From contig JAZRHC010000027.1 in assembly GCA_045644545.1 (NCBI GenBank), forward strand, positions 19,928-83,927: a stretch of 64,000 nt of DNA, given 5' to 3'. The notes below the pieces were generated by a model. It did no database searches. It was not told the DNA's origin and saw only the letters and a program-made list of their open reading frames with translations. A program made the translations under genes and the position numbers. Below, one piece after another: positions 18,096 to 26,815 of the stretch. Position 1 is the stretch's first letter, and every line of letters starts with the position of its first letter. This stretch comes from Scatosoma sp045644545 (GTDB taxonomy: Bacteria > Bacillota > Clostridia > Christensenellales > Borkfalkiaceae).

Positions 18096-21000
18096 AATTA
18101 AAAAACGAAAAGTATTAGTATCATTAGTGGCAACCTTCGCGCTTGCGGCTTTTGTTTCGATTGCTTCTCTTGGCGAAATAGAAAAAGCTTTCGCGGAAGA
18201 ATCAACGTCGAGTTCGCAATCCGTTGTGATCACGCCTGACGTAACGGCGGACGCAACCGAGTTCTATATGAATGAAGGCGCGGCAATCCGTACGGTCGAC
18301 GACGACGTAAACGGTATTCGTTTCACGGCTACGCTCACCGAAGCGTACTGGGAAAAGTTGCAAAACACCTACGGCACCGAAGCGACCTATACGTTCTATT
18401 CGGTAGTGACGAACGGCACGACGGGGATTAAAAAAGTTTTCCCCTCTACCACGCCCTACTTCACGAACGGCGAAGAAGATTACCTTACGTCGATTACATA
18501 TAACGTAAGCACCTGGTCGGATTCGAAAAAGGCAGAAGCGTACGCGCTTGAACTGGAAGCGAATACCTATATTGACGTAACGGTAGGAAAAAACACCACG
18601 ACGATCGCGGCAAACGGTTCGACGGGCGTTCGCTCTATGCGCGTAGTTGCCAACGATTTGTATCTCACCGAAACGATCGACGGCGAACCAAACGAATGGT
18701 ATCAAAGCGAAGCGCTTGAAGCGTATCTCACCGTAGCGAATCGTTCCGAAGAAACGTGGGGCGGTTTCGACTCCACGGGCGTAGGCGTTGTGAAAATGCC
18801 CGAGCTTCCGAGCGGAACGACGGTCGACGCCGTGTATCTCGGCACGCAAAAACTCGCCGCGACCGTATCCGACGGCACGATTTCGTTCGAAGGCGTAGAT
18901 GCTGAATCAACGGGTATAGCGGTCGGCGAGCAAACCCATCTTTCCATATTCGCTGGTGAAAAAGTGTATAGCTGCAAAGTAGCGTACGCAAACGCTGTTT
19001 TAAAGGCGCGCACTTTCCAACAGCTTTCAACGGCAACCGACGGCTACTACGTTTTAGGCGAAAATATCACGATCGGCACGGGCGAAGACGAAGTAGATTA
19101 TTCTTTCGCTTCAGCTTCCCTCACGTTTTCCGGTACGTTTAACGGCCTCGATCATACGATTAGCAACCTTAACGTTACAGACGGAAAGGGCGGTCTTGTC
19201 GGCACTTTAACGGGCACGGTTAAAAACGTTGCGATCGTAAACGCGTCGTTTGCGTCGAATGCTTCTCAAGCCGGTTTTATTGCTTCAGCTTCCGTTGGAG
19301 GTACGATTGAAAACGTATACGTTTCCGGAACGACGGCAGGCTCGTCTAATAATGAAAAAGGTCCTTGGCAAGGCGGTATGGTCGGTAAAGTTTGGAGTGG
19401 AACGCTTACGGTGAAGAACGCAATCGTGAATTTGGCAGATTGCGTCGAAGGCGACGTGACGAGCGGTTACGTTGCTGGTATGGCGAGACAGACGATTACG
19501 CTTGAAGATTGCTATTTTATCGGCGGTAACAAACAAATCAATGGTACGAGATACGGCTATTCGTGCTCGGTGAACAAAACCAACGTGCAGGATCCTTACG
19601 ACGACGATAAAGCATATCTCAATGCAATATATCCGTCGGGAAATATTAGCGTTCTTTCCACCGATTTATTGAAAGAATTGTCTGCGTTGGAAATCGAATC
19701 TAATTATAATCTTCTCTGGAAAGAGGATTTCGCAGATCTCGCTGGGGCAATCAAAGGCGAATATCTCCTTATGGAAAATATCACGATCGGCACGGGCGAA
19801 GGCGAAGTATCTTACCCTACCCCCTCTACAACCTTTGAAGGTACGTTTGACGGAAACGGTCATACGATTAGCAACCTTTCCGTTACGTCAAGCCAGAGTG
19901 GCGGTCTCTTCAAGTCTTTGGGCGAATGTACGATTAAAAACCTTGCGATCGTAAACGCAACGATTGCTGAGGGAAGGTCTCAAAGCGGTATTATTGCTCA
20001 AACGACGAGTACGGGGACGCATACGATTGAAAACGTATACGTTTCCGCAACGCTTGCAGGCTCGTCTGATGCTTCAAAAGGTCCTTGGCAAGGCGGTATC
20101 GTTGGGCAAGGCTGGAACGGAACGCTTGCGTTGACGAACGTAATCGTGAATTTGGCAGAGTGCGCCGACGACGACGTGACGACCGGTTTCGTTTGTGGTT
20201 ACGCGAGAAGTAACCAACCGATTACGCTTGAAAATTGCTATTTTATCGGCGGTAACAAACAAATCAATGGTACGAGAACAAACTATTCCGTCACGCCGAC
20301 CAAAACCAACGTGGAAGTCTATGCTAACGCTCCTAAGTATCTCACGGCGTTAAACGCGTTGGAAAACGCCATCACTCTTCCCACCGATTTGTTGACAGAG
20401 TGGTCTGCTTCGGAAATCGAATCTAATTATACTCTTCTTTGGCAGGACGATTTCACCGATAAGTTCGCTGGGGCAACCGAAGGCAACTATCTCCTTATGG
20501 AAGATATCGATATGTCGGGTGTTTCTTTCGTTCCTACTACAACCTTTACGGGTACGCTTGACGGAAACGGTTATACGATTAGCAACCTTTCCGTTGGAAA
20601 TGCGAAGGGCGGGCTCATCAACACTTTATCGGGCACGGTTAAAAACCTTGCAATCGTAAACGCAACGATTGCTGAGGGCTATTCTCAAAGCGGTATTATT
20701 GCGAGACAGTTGTATGACAGCGCTACGGTTGAAAACGTATTCGTTTCCGGATCGATGGTAGGCAAATCGACTGCCGACGATCAGTGGAATGGTGGTATCG
20801 TCGGAGTCGGTCACGGTGGAAACCTTACGTTAACGAACGTAATCGTGAAATTGGCAGATTGCGCCGACGACGACGTGACGACCGGTTTCGTTGCTGGTTT
20901 TGCGAGAGATAAGACTCATACCTTGACCAACTGCTGGTTTATCGGCGGTAACGGACAGTTATACGGAACGAGACCTAACTTTTCTTTGACCCCCACCCAA

Positions 21001-24000
21001 ACCAACGTGAATATCTACGACGACGTTGTCGCGTTCAACGAGGCGTATAGTGAATTGACCCTTACGGAAGAGCTGAGCGCTTGGTGCGATGAATATAATT
21101 ATATTCGTCTCACGAAGAGCAATTTCGCAGATCTCGCTACGGCAACCGACGGCTACTATCTCCTTATGGAAGATATCACGATCGGTACTGGCGAAGGCGA
21201 AGTATCTTACCCTACCCCCTCTGCAACCTTTGCAGGTGTGTTTGAAGGAAACGGTTATTCCATTAGCGGTCTTACCGTTACGGCAAACCAGAGTGGCGGT
21301 CTTTTCGCAACGCTTTCGGGCGCTACGATTAAAAATCTTGCAATCGTAAACGCAACCGTCAGCAGTACGCAAAGCGGTATTCTCGCGTATAGAATCGCAG
21401 GCGCTAAATCGACGGTGGAAAACGTATATATTTCCGGTTCGCTGAAATCTGCGGAGGAATCCTTTAACGGTGCTATTCACGGTGTTTCAACGAACGGTGA
21501 TGGACTTGCGTTAAAGAACGTAATCATCAATTTAACCGCCACGTCGGACGTTGGCAACGGTTTCATTTCGGGCTATACCAGTCGTATCTATGAATTAACC
21601 AACTGCTATTTTATCGGCGGTAACGGACAATATAGCGGTACGAGATCTGGGTATATTGGTGATTTCAGGGATGACAACGTGAAAATCTATGCTAACGTTC
21701 CTAAGTATCTCAAGGCGTTAAACGCGCGGTTAAACGCTCTCACTCTTCCCACCGATTTGTTGAAAGAATATTCTGAGTCGGAAATCGAATCTAATTATAT
21801 TATTCTCACGCAGGATAATTTCACCGAAAAGCTCGCTGAGGCAACCGACGGCTACTATCTCCTTGCAGAAGATATCACGATCGGTACTGGTTACACTCTC
21901 CCTGCTGCTTCCAGCACCTTTGCGGGTACGCTTGACGGAAACGGTTATGCCATTAGCGGTCTTACCGTTAAGGGTTCGAAAGGCGGTCTCTTCGGCATTT
22001 TAACGGGCACGGTTAAAAACCTTGCTATCGTAAACGCAAACATTTCCTCGGATGCTCAAAACGGTGTTATTGCGCAAGATTCGAATGGAGGTACGATTGA
22101 AAACGTATTCGTTTCCGCAACGATCGTAGGCGGAACGGAAGATTTGAAACTGTGGAACGGCGGTCTTATTGGTAAGCTTTGGGCTGGATCGCTTACGGTG
22201 AAGAACGTGGTCGTGAATTTGGCAGAGTGCGCTGATGGCGACGTGACGACCGGTTTCGTTGCTGGTATGGCTAGGAAGGTCTTGAAACTTGAAAACTGCT
22301 GGTTTATCGGCGGTAACGGACTCATCCACGGTACGAGAACTGGCTATTCTGCGGATATAACGAGCTCTGCTCCTGTTAACAGTAATACCTACGCTAACGT
22401 TGACGCGTTCAACGCGGTGTATAGTGAATTGACCCTTACGGATGAGCTGAGCGTTTGGTGCGCGGAATATCTTGAATCAATTCCCTACGCACAGCAGTAT
22501 AAAATCGTTATTCCCGAAGGCGAAACGACGGACGGCGTAATTTATTTCGCGGCACAAGAGTTCCAGCTGTTGTTTGCGGAAGCGACGGGCGCAGAGATAG
22601 AAATTATCACAGACGCGGAAATTTATTCTGCGACGGATGGTAGATTTATCAGCTTAGGCGGTACTTCTATCTTCGCGGCAACGGGGCTTTCCACGGCGAA
22701 TTATAATCTCGGCGAAAATGGCTTCTGGCTCAAAACCGTCGGCGACGATTTGTATATCGTAGCAGACGAAGCGTACGGCGTTTTATTCGGTGTGTACGGG
22801 TATATGGAACGGGCGTTTAATTTCGACTGTTTCACGCAGGATTGTTACGTAATCGACGAAGTGACGGATTTCGATCTTGCAGAGTTGGATACAACGGATA
22901 TCCCTTCGATTGCGATTAGAAACTGCGGAAATCGGTTTATTTTGTCCGATACGCAAACCTTGCGCAGAATGAGATACACCGATCGCGACTCTACCACCTT
23001 TATCGGCTCGCCGAGCGCGCACACCACGATGTCCTATTATTTACCCATAGCAACCTATTATGCGGATCATTCGGACTGGTATGCAAGTCCAAACGCAAAC
23101 TACGAAACCGAAACCACGCCGAAACAAATTTGTTACACGGCGCACGGCGACGAAACGGAATACGCGGCTATGCAAACCGCCGTTCTTGATAGGATGAAAG
23201 CAGACGCTATGGCAAATATGGTTGGTCATATCTTCGTGTTCTCTTCTGAAGATAATATGAGCTGGTGTACTTGCGAAAATTGTTTAACTTATAAAGAAAC
23301 GTATGGCGACGCGGAAAACAGCTATAACGGTTGGCAAGCAGGCGTTCAGATTATGTTCATCAACGATTTAGCGGCAGGAATGCGCGAATGGATGGCAAGC
23401 GAAGAGGGCGCACCGTATGCGCGCGATTTCAGAATTATGTTCTTCGCGTATAACGGATTTATGTATCCTCCTCAAAATATCACTTGCCACCCGAACGTAA
23501 TGGTTGCCTACACGCCTGCGCAGATGGATTATCAGCAATCTTTCACCGGCACGGAAAATGCAGCGTATTATCAGTATCTTCAAGGCTGGAAAGAGGTTTG
23601 TTCTACGATAGGCTTCTATATCTATCAAACCAACTTCTACCACTATCTGGCTCCCTTTAATTCCTTCGACAACCTCCCGAGCCTTTATAGGGAAGCGGCG
23701 AAGGTAGACGGCTACTGGTTGTTCGACCTTGGTCAGCGTGACGTAAACGCAACGGGAACTGGTTTCCAAGTGTTCAAAGGGTATTTGTCGTCTAAGCTCG
23801 GCTGGTATGCTGGGGAAGATTTATCCGGCACGGAATTCGACGCGTATATCGAAGAATTAACCGGAGACTTCTTCACGAATTATTTCGGGGACGCGGCAAC
23901 GGCAATGCGGAGTTACTACGATAGCTATCGCACGGCGGCAGCGACGGCAGCGGATACTTTGTATAATTGCTGGAAACACGCTCCGTACGGTGTTAATCCG

Positions 24001-24372
24001 ACGAATCGTAATCCTTTGTGGGATGATGAGGTCGGAAGCTCAACCTACGGTACGAAGTATTATCAAAAGGCCGATATAGATCAATGGCTGGTTTATATCA
24101 ATAATGCGCTCACGGCTATTTCTTCGCTTGAAACGACCGATCCCGAGCAATATCAAGAGTTGTACGATCGTATCCGTTTGGAACGAATTGCGGTGTATTA
24201 TATGATGGTAGAATTATACGCCAGCGAATACACGGATATCGAAACGATCAAAGCAACCTTGAAATCGGATTGCGCGGATTTGGGAATCACCATTAGCTCG
24301 GCATATAAAGACAAAGTCGCAGATTTGTGGACGACTACTACTGAAACTGAGTCTACTGAAACCGAGGGCTAA
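18088..24372 (+). CDS. Giant secreted GLUG-repeat/DUF4838 glycosidase-like protein
   Basis: The 2094-residue product has a signal peptide with a probable signal peptidase I site (KAFA/EES, about residue 36). Where the 13593 paralog has a lipobox cysteine, this protein has Phe (ALAAF), so it is probably released. Order of parts: N-terminal domain (about 45-305, with GIRFTATLTEAYW and SEETWGGFDSTG); five GLUG-like repeats starting near residues 310, 541, 782, 1004 and 1237 (about 230 residues each); and a DUF4838 module from about 1471 with the conserved W1726-C1727-x-C1729-x-x-C1732 motif. The end is a Thr/Glu-rich tail with no sortase motif. The likely role is degradation of a polysaccharide, with the repeats as a stalk or binding surface; this is inference. 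Confidence 0.85.
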   Translation: MTKIKKRKVLVSLVATFALAAFVSIASLGEIEKAFAEESTSSSQSVVITPDVTADATEFYMNEGAAIRTVDDDVNGIRFTATLTEAYWEKLQNTYGTEATYTFYSVVTNGTTGIKKVFPSTTPYFTNGEEDYLTSITYNVSTWSDSKKAEAYALELEANTYIDVTVGKNTTTIAANGSTGVRSMRVVANDLYLTETIDGEPNEWYQSEALEAYLTVANRSEETWGGFDSTGVGVVKMPELPSGTTVDAVYLGTQKLAATVSDGTISFEGVDAESTGIAVGEQTHLSIFAGEKVYSCKVAYANAVLKARTFQQLSTATDGYYVLGENITIGTGEDEVDYSFASASLTFSGTFNGLDHTISNLNVTDGKGGLVGTLTGTVKNVAIVNASFASNASQAGFIASASVGGTIENVYVSGTTAGSSNNEKGPWQGGMVGKVWSGTLTVKNAIVNLADCVEGDVTSGYVAGMARQTITLEDCYFIGGNKQINGTRYGYSCSVNKTNVQDPYDDDKAYLNAIYPSGNISVLSTDLLKELSALEIESNYNLLWKEDFADLAGAIKGEYLLMENITIGTGEGEVSYPTPSTTFEGTFDGNGHTISNLSVTSSQSGGLFKSLGECTIKNLAIVNATIAEGRSQSGIIAQTTSTGTHTIENVYVSATLAGSSDASKGPWQGGIVGQGWNGTLALTNVIVNLAECADDDVTTGFVCGYARSNQPITLENCYFIGGNKQINGTRTNYSVTPTKTNVEVYANAPKYLTALNALENAITLPTDLLTEWSASEIESNYTLLWQDDFTDKFAGATEGNYLLMEDIDMSGVSFVPTTTFTGTLDGNGYTISNLSVGNAKGGLINTLSGTVKNLAIVNATIAEGYSQSGIIARQLYDSATVENVFVSGSMVGKSTADDQWNGGIVGVGHGGNLTLTNVIVKLADCADDDVTTGFVAGFARDKTHTLTNCWFIGGNGQLYGTRPNFSLTPTQTNVNIYDDVVAFNEAYSELTLTEELSAWCDEYNYIRLTKSNFADLATATDGYYLLMEDITIGTGEGEVSYPTPSATFAGVFEGNGYSISGLTVTANQSGGLFATLSGATIKNLAIVNATVSSTQSGILAYRIAGAKSTVENVYISGSLKSAEESFNGAIHGVSTNGDGLALKNVIINLTATSDVGNGFISGYTSRIYELTNCYFIGGNGQYSGTRSGYIGDFRDDNVKIYANVPKYLKALNARLNALTLPTDLLKEYSESEIESNYIILTQDNFTEKLAEATDGYYLLAEDITIGTGYTLPAASSTFAGTLDGNGYAISGLTVKGSKGGLFGILTGTVKNLAIVNANISSDAQNGVIAQDSNGGTIENVFVSATIVGGTEDLKLWNGGLIGKLWAGSLTVKNVVVNLAECADGDVTTGFVAGMARKVLKLENCWFIGGNGLIHGTRTGYSADITSSAPVNSNTYANVDAFNAVYSELTLTDELSVWCAEYLESIPYAQQYKIVIPEGETTDGVIYFAAQEFQLLFAEATGAEIEIITDAEIYSATDGRFISLGGTSIFAATGLSTANYNLGENGFWLKTVGDDLYIVADEAYGVLFGVYGYMERAFNFDCFTQDCYVIDEVTDFDLAELDTTDIPSIAIRNCGNRFILSDTQTLRRMRYTDRDSTTFIGSPSAHTTMSYYLPIATYYADHSDWYASPNANYETETTPKQICYTAHGDETEYAAMQTAVLDRMKADAMANMVGHIFVFSSEDNMSWCTCENCLTYKETYGDAENSYNGWQAGVQIMFINDLAAGMREWMASEEGAPYARDFRIMFFAYNGFMYPPQNITCHPNVMVAYTPAQMDYQQSFTGTENAAYYQYLQGWKEVCSTIGFYIYQTNFYHYLAPFNSFDNLPSLYREAAKVDGYWLFDLGQRDVNATGTGFQVFKGYLSSKLGWYAGEDLSGTEFDAYIEELTGDFFTNYFGDAATAMRSYYDSYRTAAATAADTLYNCWKHAPYGVNPTNRNPLWDDEVGSSTYGTKYYQKADIDQWLVYINNALTAISSLETTDPEQYQELYDRIRLERIAVYYMMVELYASEYTDIETIKATLKSDCADLGITISSAYKDKVADLWTTTTETESTETEG
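19018..22490 (+). repeat. Five tandem GLUG-like coding repeats
   Basis: Units of about 670-720 bp begin near 19018, 19708, 20431, 21097 and 21796. Each encodes an ATDGYYLL entry, a GNGHTISNL-type strand, VKNLAIVNA, ENVFVSG, and an FIGGN turn. Four of the five unit ends carry either an LPTDLL-type or a degenerate linker; the third unit ends with YSELTLTEELSAW, the motif that elsewhere ends a protein. Confidence 0.8.
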
Positions 24373-24392
24373 GTCGATAGGGCATTACGAAA

Positions 24393-24442
24393 CAAAAAAG
24401 GCAGGATTTTATCCTGTCTTTTTTGGTGGTGAGCCGTACGGG
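24393..24442 (+). repeat. Copy of the tRNA-Glu 3' end plus terminator (direct repeat with 24539-24588)
   Basis: Aligned without gaps, 42 of 50 positions match the segment at 24539-24588, which contains the tRNA-operon terminator and the last bases of tRNA-Glu (GTGAgCCGTACGGG against GTGAcCCGTACGGG). The offset is 146 bp. It could be a local duplication or a relic attachment-site copy. Confidence 0.6.
24394..24424 (+). terminator. Intrinsic terminator of the second paralog unit
   Basis: AAAAAAGGCAGGA and TCCTGTCTTTTTT form a perfect-looking stem with a T-run, matching the terminator at 17777. Confidence 0.9.
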
Positions 24443-24448
24443 GGCTTG

Positions 24449-24530
24449 CCGTTTCTCGCAAGCGAGAACTCTCGGCAAAGAAATTTCCCTAACGGAAAAT
24501 TTCCGAACCCGATGGGTTCGTCCGACGAAA
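24449..24530. repeat. Block of three consecutive hairpins between two terminators
   Basis: TTCTCGC-AA-GCGAGAA nested within TTGCCG/CGGCAA; then AAATTTCC-ctaac-GGAAAATTT with one bulge; then GAACCC-GAT-GGGTTC. No reading frame is seen. The dense palindromes resemble an intergenic repeat element, but I cannot name a family. Confidence 0.45.
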
Positions 24531-24540
24531 ACACACAACG

Positions 24541-24569
24541 AAAAAGACAGGACTAAATCCTGTCTTTTT
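24541..24569 (-). terminator. Bidirectional terminator at the end of the tRNA operon
   Basis: AAAAAGACAGGA-ctaaa-TCCTGTCTTTTT has A and T runs on both sides, so it can stop transcription of the minus-strand tRNA operon and of any plus-strand read-through. Confidence 0.8.
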
Positions 24570-24572
24570 CGT

Positions 24573-24647
24573 TGGTGACCCGTACGGGACTCGAACCCAT
24601 GTTACCACCGTGAAAGGGTGGTGTCTTAACCGCTTGACCAACGGGCC
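24573..24647 (-). tRNA. tRNA-Glu (anticodon TTC), CCA encoded
   Basis: On the minus strand the sequence begins GGCCCGTTGGTCAAGCGGTT, has the anticodon loop CTTTCAC, the T-loop GGTTCGAGTCC and a genomic CCA at its end. It is the last of three tRNA genes in this operon. Confidence 0.95.
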
Positions 24648-24691
24648 GTATATATGTTTTTATAGGAAACGAAATTCGTTTTTGTTAGCAA

Positions 24692-24768
24692 TGGTAGCGG
24701 CGATGAGATTCGAACTTATGACCTATCGGGTATGAACCGATCGCTCTAACCAACTAAGCTACGCCGCC
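24692..24768 (-). tRNA. tRNA-Met (anticodon CAT), CCA encoded
   Basis: The minus strand starts GGCGGCGTAGCTTAGTTGG with anticodon loop TTCATAC, T-loop GTTCGAATC and encoded CCA. The paired first base (G) marks an elongator rather than an initiator; a tRNA-Ile2 that is modified at C34 cannot be fully excluded. Confidence 0.92.
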
Positions 24769-24771
24769 ATA

Positions 24772-24848
<77 letters not shown>

Positions 24849-24902
24849 ATATCGTTGCGCTATTTAACCGCCGCAAACCTGCCTCAGCCAAACAGCTTAA
24901 TT

Positions 24903-24931
24903 ATAATACTAAAAAGAGAGTATTTTGTCAA
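24903..24931 (-). promoter_or_regulatory. Promoter of the fMet-Met-Glu tRNA operon
   Basis: On the minus strand TTGACA (24926-24931), 17 nt, TATTAT (24903-24908). The first tRNA begins about 55 nt downstream. Confidence 0.82.
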
Positions 24932-25010
24932 CTGTTTTTCGCGCAAATTTCAAAAAAAAGAAAAAATTTTTGAAAAAACTTTTTTCGGTTTAAAATTTTC
25001 CTGAAAATAC

Positions 25011-25039
25011 TTTACTTTCCACACTTTTTCAGCTATAAT
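25011..25039 (+). promoter_or_regulatory. Promoter for the methyltransferase/pseudouridine synthase pair
   Basis: TTTACT (25011-25016), 17 nt, TATAAT (25034-25039). The 24932-25010 stretch is AT-rich and holds nothing else recognisable. Confidence 0.7.
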
Positions 25040-25094
25040 AGATAGGTAAACAACGGCGCAAACGCGCCTTGCGAAGAAAAGAAAAGGAGAGCTT

Positions 25095-25964
25095 ATGAGA
25101 ATCGCGGAAAACTGGACGGATTATTCCATTATCGCCACGGGCGACGGGTATAAGCTCGAACGCTGGAAGGACGTATACCTTCTTCGCCCCGACCCACAAG
25201 TCATTTGGTCGGCGCAGACTGATCTTTTTTCTTATCCCAAGCTCAACGCGTATTATAAGCGCAGCGAAAAGGGGGGCGGAGGTTGGAAGTTCTTAAAGCC
25301 TACGCCCGAGGAATGGAATATCTCGTTTGAAAAGCTCGGGCTGGATTTCAAGATCAAGCCGATGGGCTTTAAGCATACGGGGCTCTTCCCCGAGCAGGCG
25401 GTCAACTGGGAATATATGACGAAGCTCATAAAAAACGCAAACCGTCCGATTAAGGTTTTGAATTTATTTGCCTACACGGGTGGCGCAACGGTCGCTTGCG
25501 CAAAGGCGGGCGCGCAGGTAACGCACGTGGACGCGGCGAAGGGTATGGTCGAGCGCGCGGGCGAGAACGCGCGGCTTTCGGGGATTCACACGGGAATTAG
25601 ATACATTATCGACGATTGCTTGAAGTTCGTGCAACGGGAAATTCGGCGCGGGAACAAATACGACGCGATCATAATGGACCCGCCGTCGTACGGCAGAGGC
25701 CCGAACGGGGAAACGTGGAAGATTGAAAACGATTTATATAAGTTTGTGGAAACGTGCGCGGGCGTGCTCAGCGAAAATCCGCTGTTCGTGCTTATCAATA
25801 GCTACACGACGGGTCTGCAACCTATGGTGCTGAAAAACATTCTCACGCTCACGCTGAAAAATTTCAAAGGACGGGCGGAAGCGTACGAGGTGGGCATAAA
25901 AACGGAGGAGGGGATTTCTCTTCCTTGCGGCGCGGGAGGTATCTTTATCAATGACGGAAACTAA
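25095..25964 (+). CDS. Class I SAM-dependent rRNA methyltransferase (RlmI-like)
   Basis: The 289-residue protein has a methyltransferase fold resembling the catalytic part of 23S rRNA m5C methyltransferase RlmI: the SAM-binding motif LNLFAYTGGATVACAKAGA near residue 127, VDAAKGMVERAGENA as motif II, and the DPPSYGRGPNG motif near residue 202 that is usual for base methylation. It lacks the N-terminal PUA domain of RlmI. AAAGGAG precedes the ATG. It overlaps the next gene (an RluA-type pseudouridine synthase) by 14 nt, suggesting a coupled RNA-modification operon. The exact target nucleotide is unknown. Confidence 0.85.
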   Translation: MRIAENWTDYSIIATGDGYKLERWKDVYLLRPDPQVIWSAQTDLFSYPKLNAYYKRSEKGGGGWKFLKPTPEEWNISFEKLGLDFKIKPMGFKHTGLFPEQAVNWEYMTKLIKNANRPIKVLNLFAYTGGATVACAKAGAQVTHVDAAKGMVERAGENARLSGIHTGIRYIIDDCLKFVQREIRRGNKYDAIIMDPPSYGRGPNGETWKIENDLYKFVETCAGVLSENPLFVLINSYTTGLQPMVLKNILTLTLKNFKGRAEAYEVGIKTEEGISLPCGAGGIFINDGN

Positions 25965-26685
25965 GGAAAATCAAGCCGTGGAATCAAAAGCGGGCTTTGA
26001 TATTTTATACGAGGACAACCATATTATCGTCGTGGTGAAGCCGCAGATGACGGCTTGCTGCCCCGACGAGAGCAAGGACGATAACCTTCTCGATATGGTC
26101 AAGAGATATTTAAAAACGGCGTATAATAAGCCCGGCAACGTGTATTTGGGGCTTATCCACCGCCTTGATCGCCCGACGGGCGGCGTGATGGTGTACGCGA
26201 AAACGAGCAAGGCTGCGGCGCGGCTTTCGGAAGGAATGCAAACGGGGGAATTTGAGAAAAAATACCTCGCGGGGCTTTGCGGCACGCCCGATTCCGAGCG
26301 CGGCACGCTTTGCAATTATTTAAGAAAAAACACCGTGAATAATATGGTGTATATTTGTACGCCATCCGAAGAAGGGGCGAAATACGCCGAGCTCGATTAT
26401 AAGGTGGTGGATTCGAAGGGGAAATATTCCCTCGTCGAGGTGCGCTTGCATACGGGCAGAACGCATCAGATCCGCGTGCAAATGGCGGGGATTTCCCATC
26501 CCGTCTACGGCGATATGCGCTACGGCGGCGCGCTCGCGCAAAAAGGCAAGCTTGCGCTTTGGGCGTATTCGCTGTCGTTTTTGCACCCGATCACGAAGGA
26601 ACGCTTGAAATTTATCGCGTATCCGCCCGCGGAAGAAGGGGTGTGGAAGCTGTTCGACTTAGCGCAAGCGATAGAAATTAAGTGA
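25951..26685 (+). CDS. RluA-family pseudouridine synthase
   Basis: The 244-residue protein lacks an S4 domain and carries the RluA signature HRLDRPTGGVMVYAKTSKAA near residue 69, with the catalytic Asp in RLDR, followed by HTGRTHQIRVQ near residue 168. It would convert uridine to pseudouridine in 23S rRNA or tRNA. It starts inside the preceding methyltransferase gene (14-nt overlap), so translation is probably coupled. Substrate position cannot be deduced. Confidence 0.9.
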   Translation: MTETKENQAVESKAGFDILYEDNHIIVVVKPQMTACCPDESKDDNLLDMVKRYLKTAYNKPGNVYLGLIHRLDRPTGGVMVYAKTSKAAARLSEGMQTGEFEKKYLAGLCGTPDSERGTLCNYLRKNTVNNMVYICTPSEEGAKYAELDYKVVDSKGKYSLVEVRLHTGRTHQIRVQMAGISHPVYGDMRYGGALAQKGKLALWAYSLSFLHPITKERLKFIAYPPAEEGVWKLFDLAQAIEIK

Positions 26686-26728
26686 AAATTAGATAAAATC
26701 GGAAGAAACGGCTAAAATCCCTTTAAAT

Positions 26729-26761
26729 GCGTTTGACAAAACGCGCGTTTAGGTGTAAAAT
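26729..26761 (+). promoter_or_regulatory. Promoter with a palindrome over the -35
   Basis: TTGACA (26733-26738), 17 nt, TAAAAT (26756-26761). A perfect palindrome GCGTTT-GACA-AAACGC (26729-26744) covers the -35 hexamer and could be an operator. Confidence 0.75.
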
Positions 26762-26815
26762 AGAAAGGTACAGTATTTGTAAAAACGCTTTACGAAATTG
26801 CGAGGCATTTTTTAA

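Noticed and set aside
19018..22490. The repetitive stretch as a CRISPR array
   Set aside because: Repeats are about 690 bp, coding and variable; there are no short repeat-spacer units and no cas genes.
24300..24372. A sortase anchor at the end of the giant protein
   Set aside because: The C-terminus is a Thr/Glu-rich tail without LPxTG, hydrophobic segment or basic end.
24393..24588. A full genomic island with integrase at tRNA-Glu
   Set aside because: No integrase, transposase or other mobility gene is present in the window; only the short repeat supports it.
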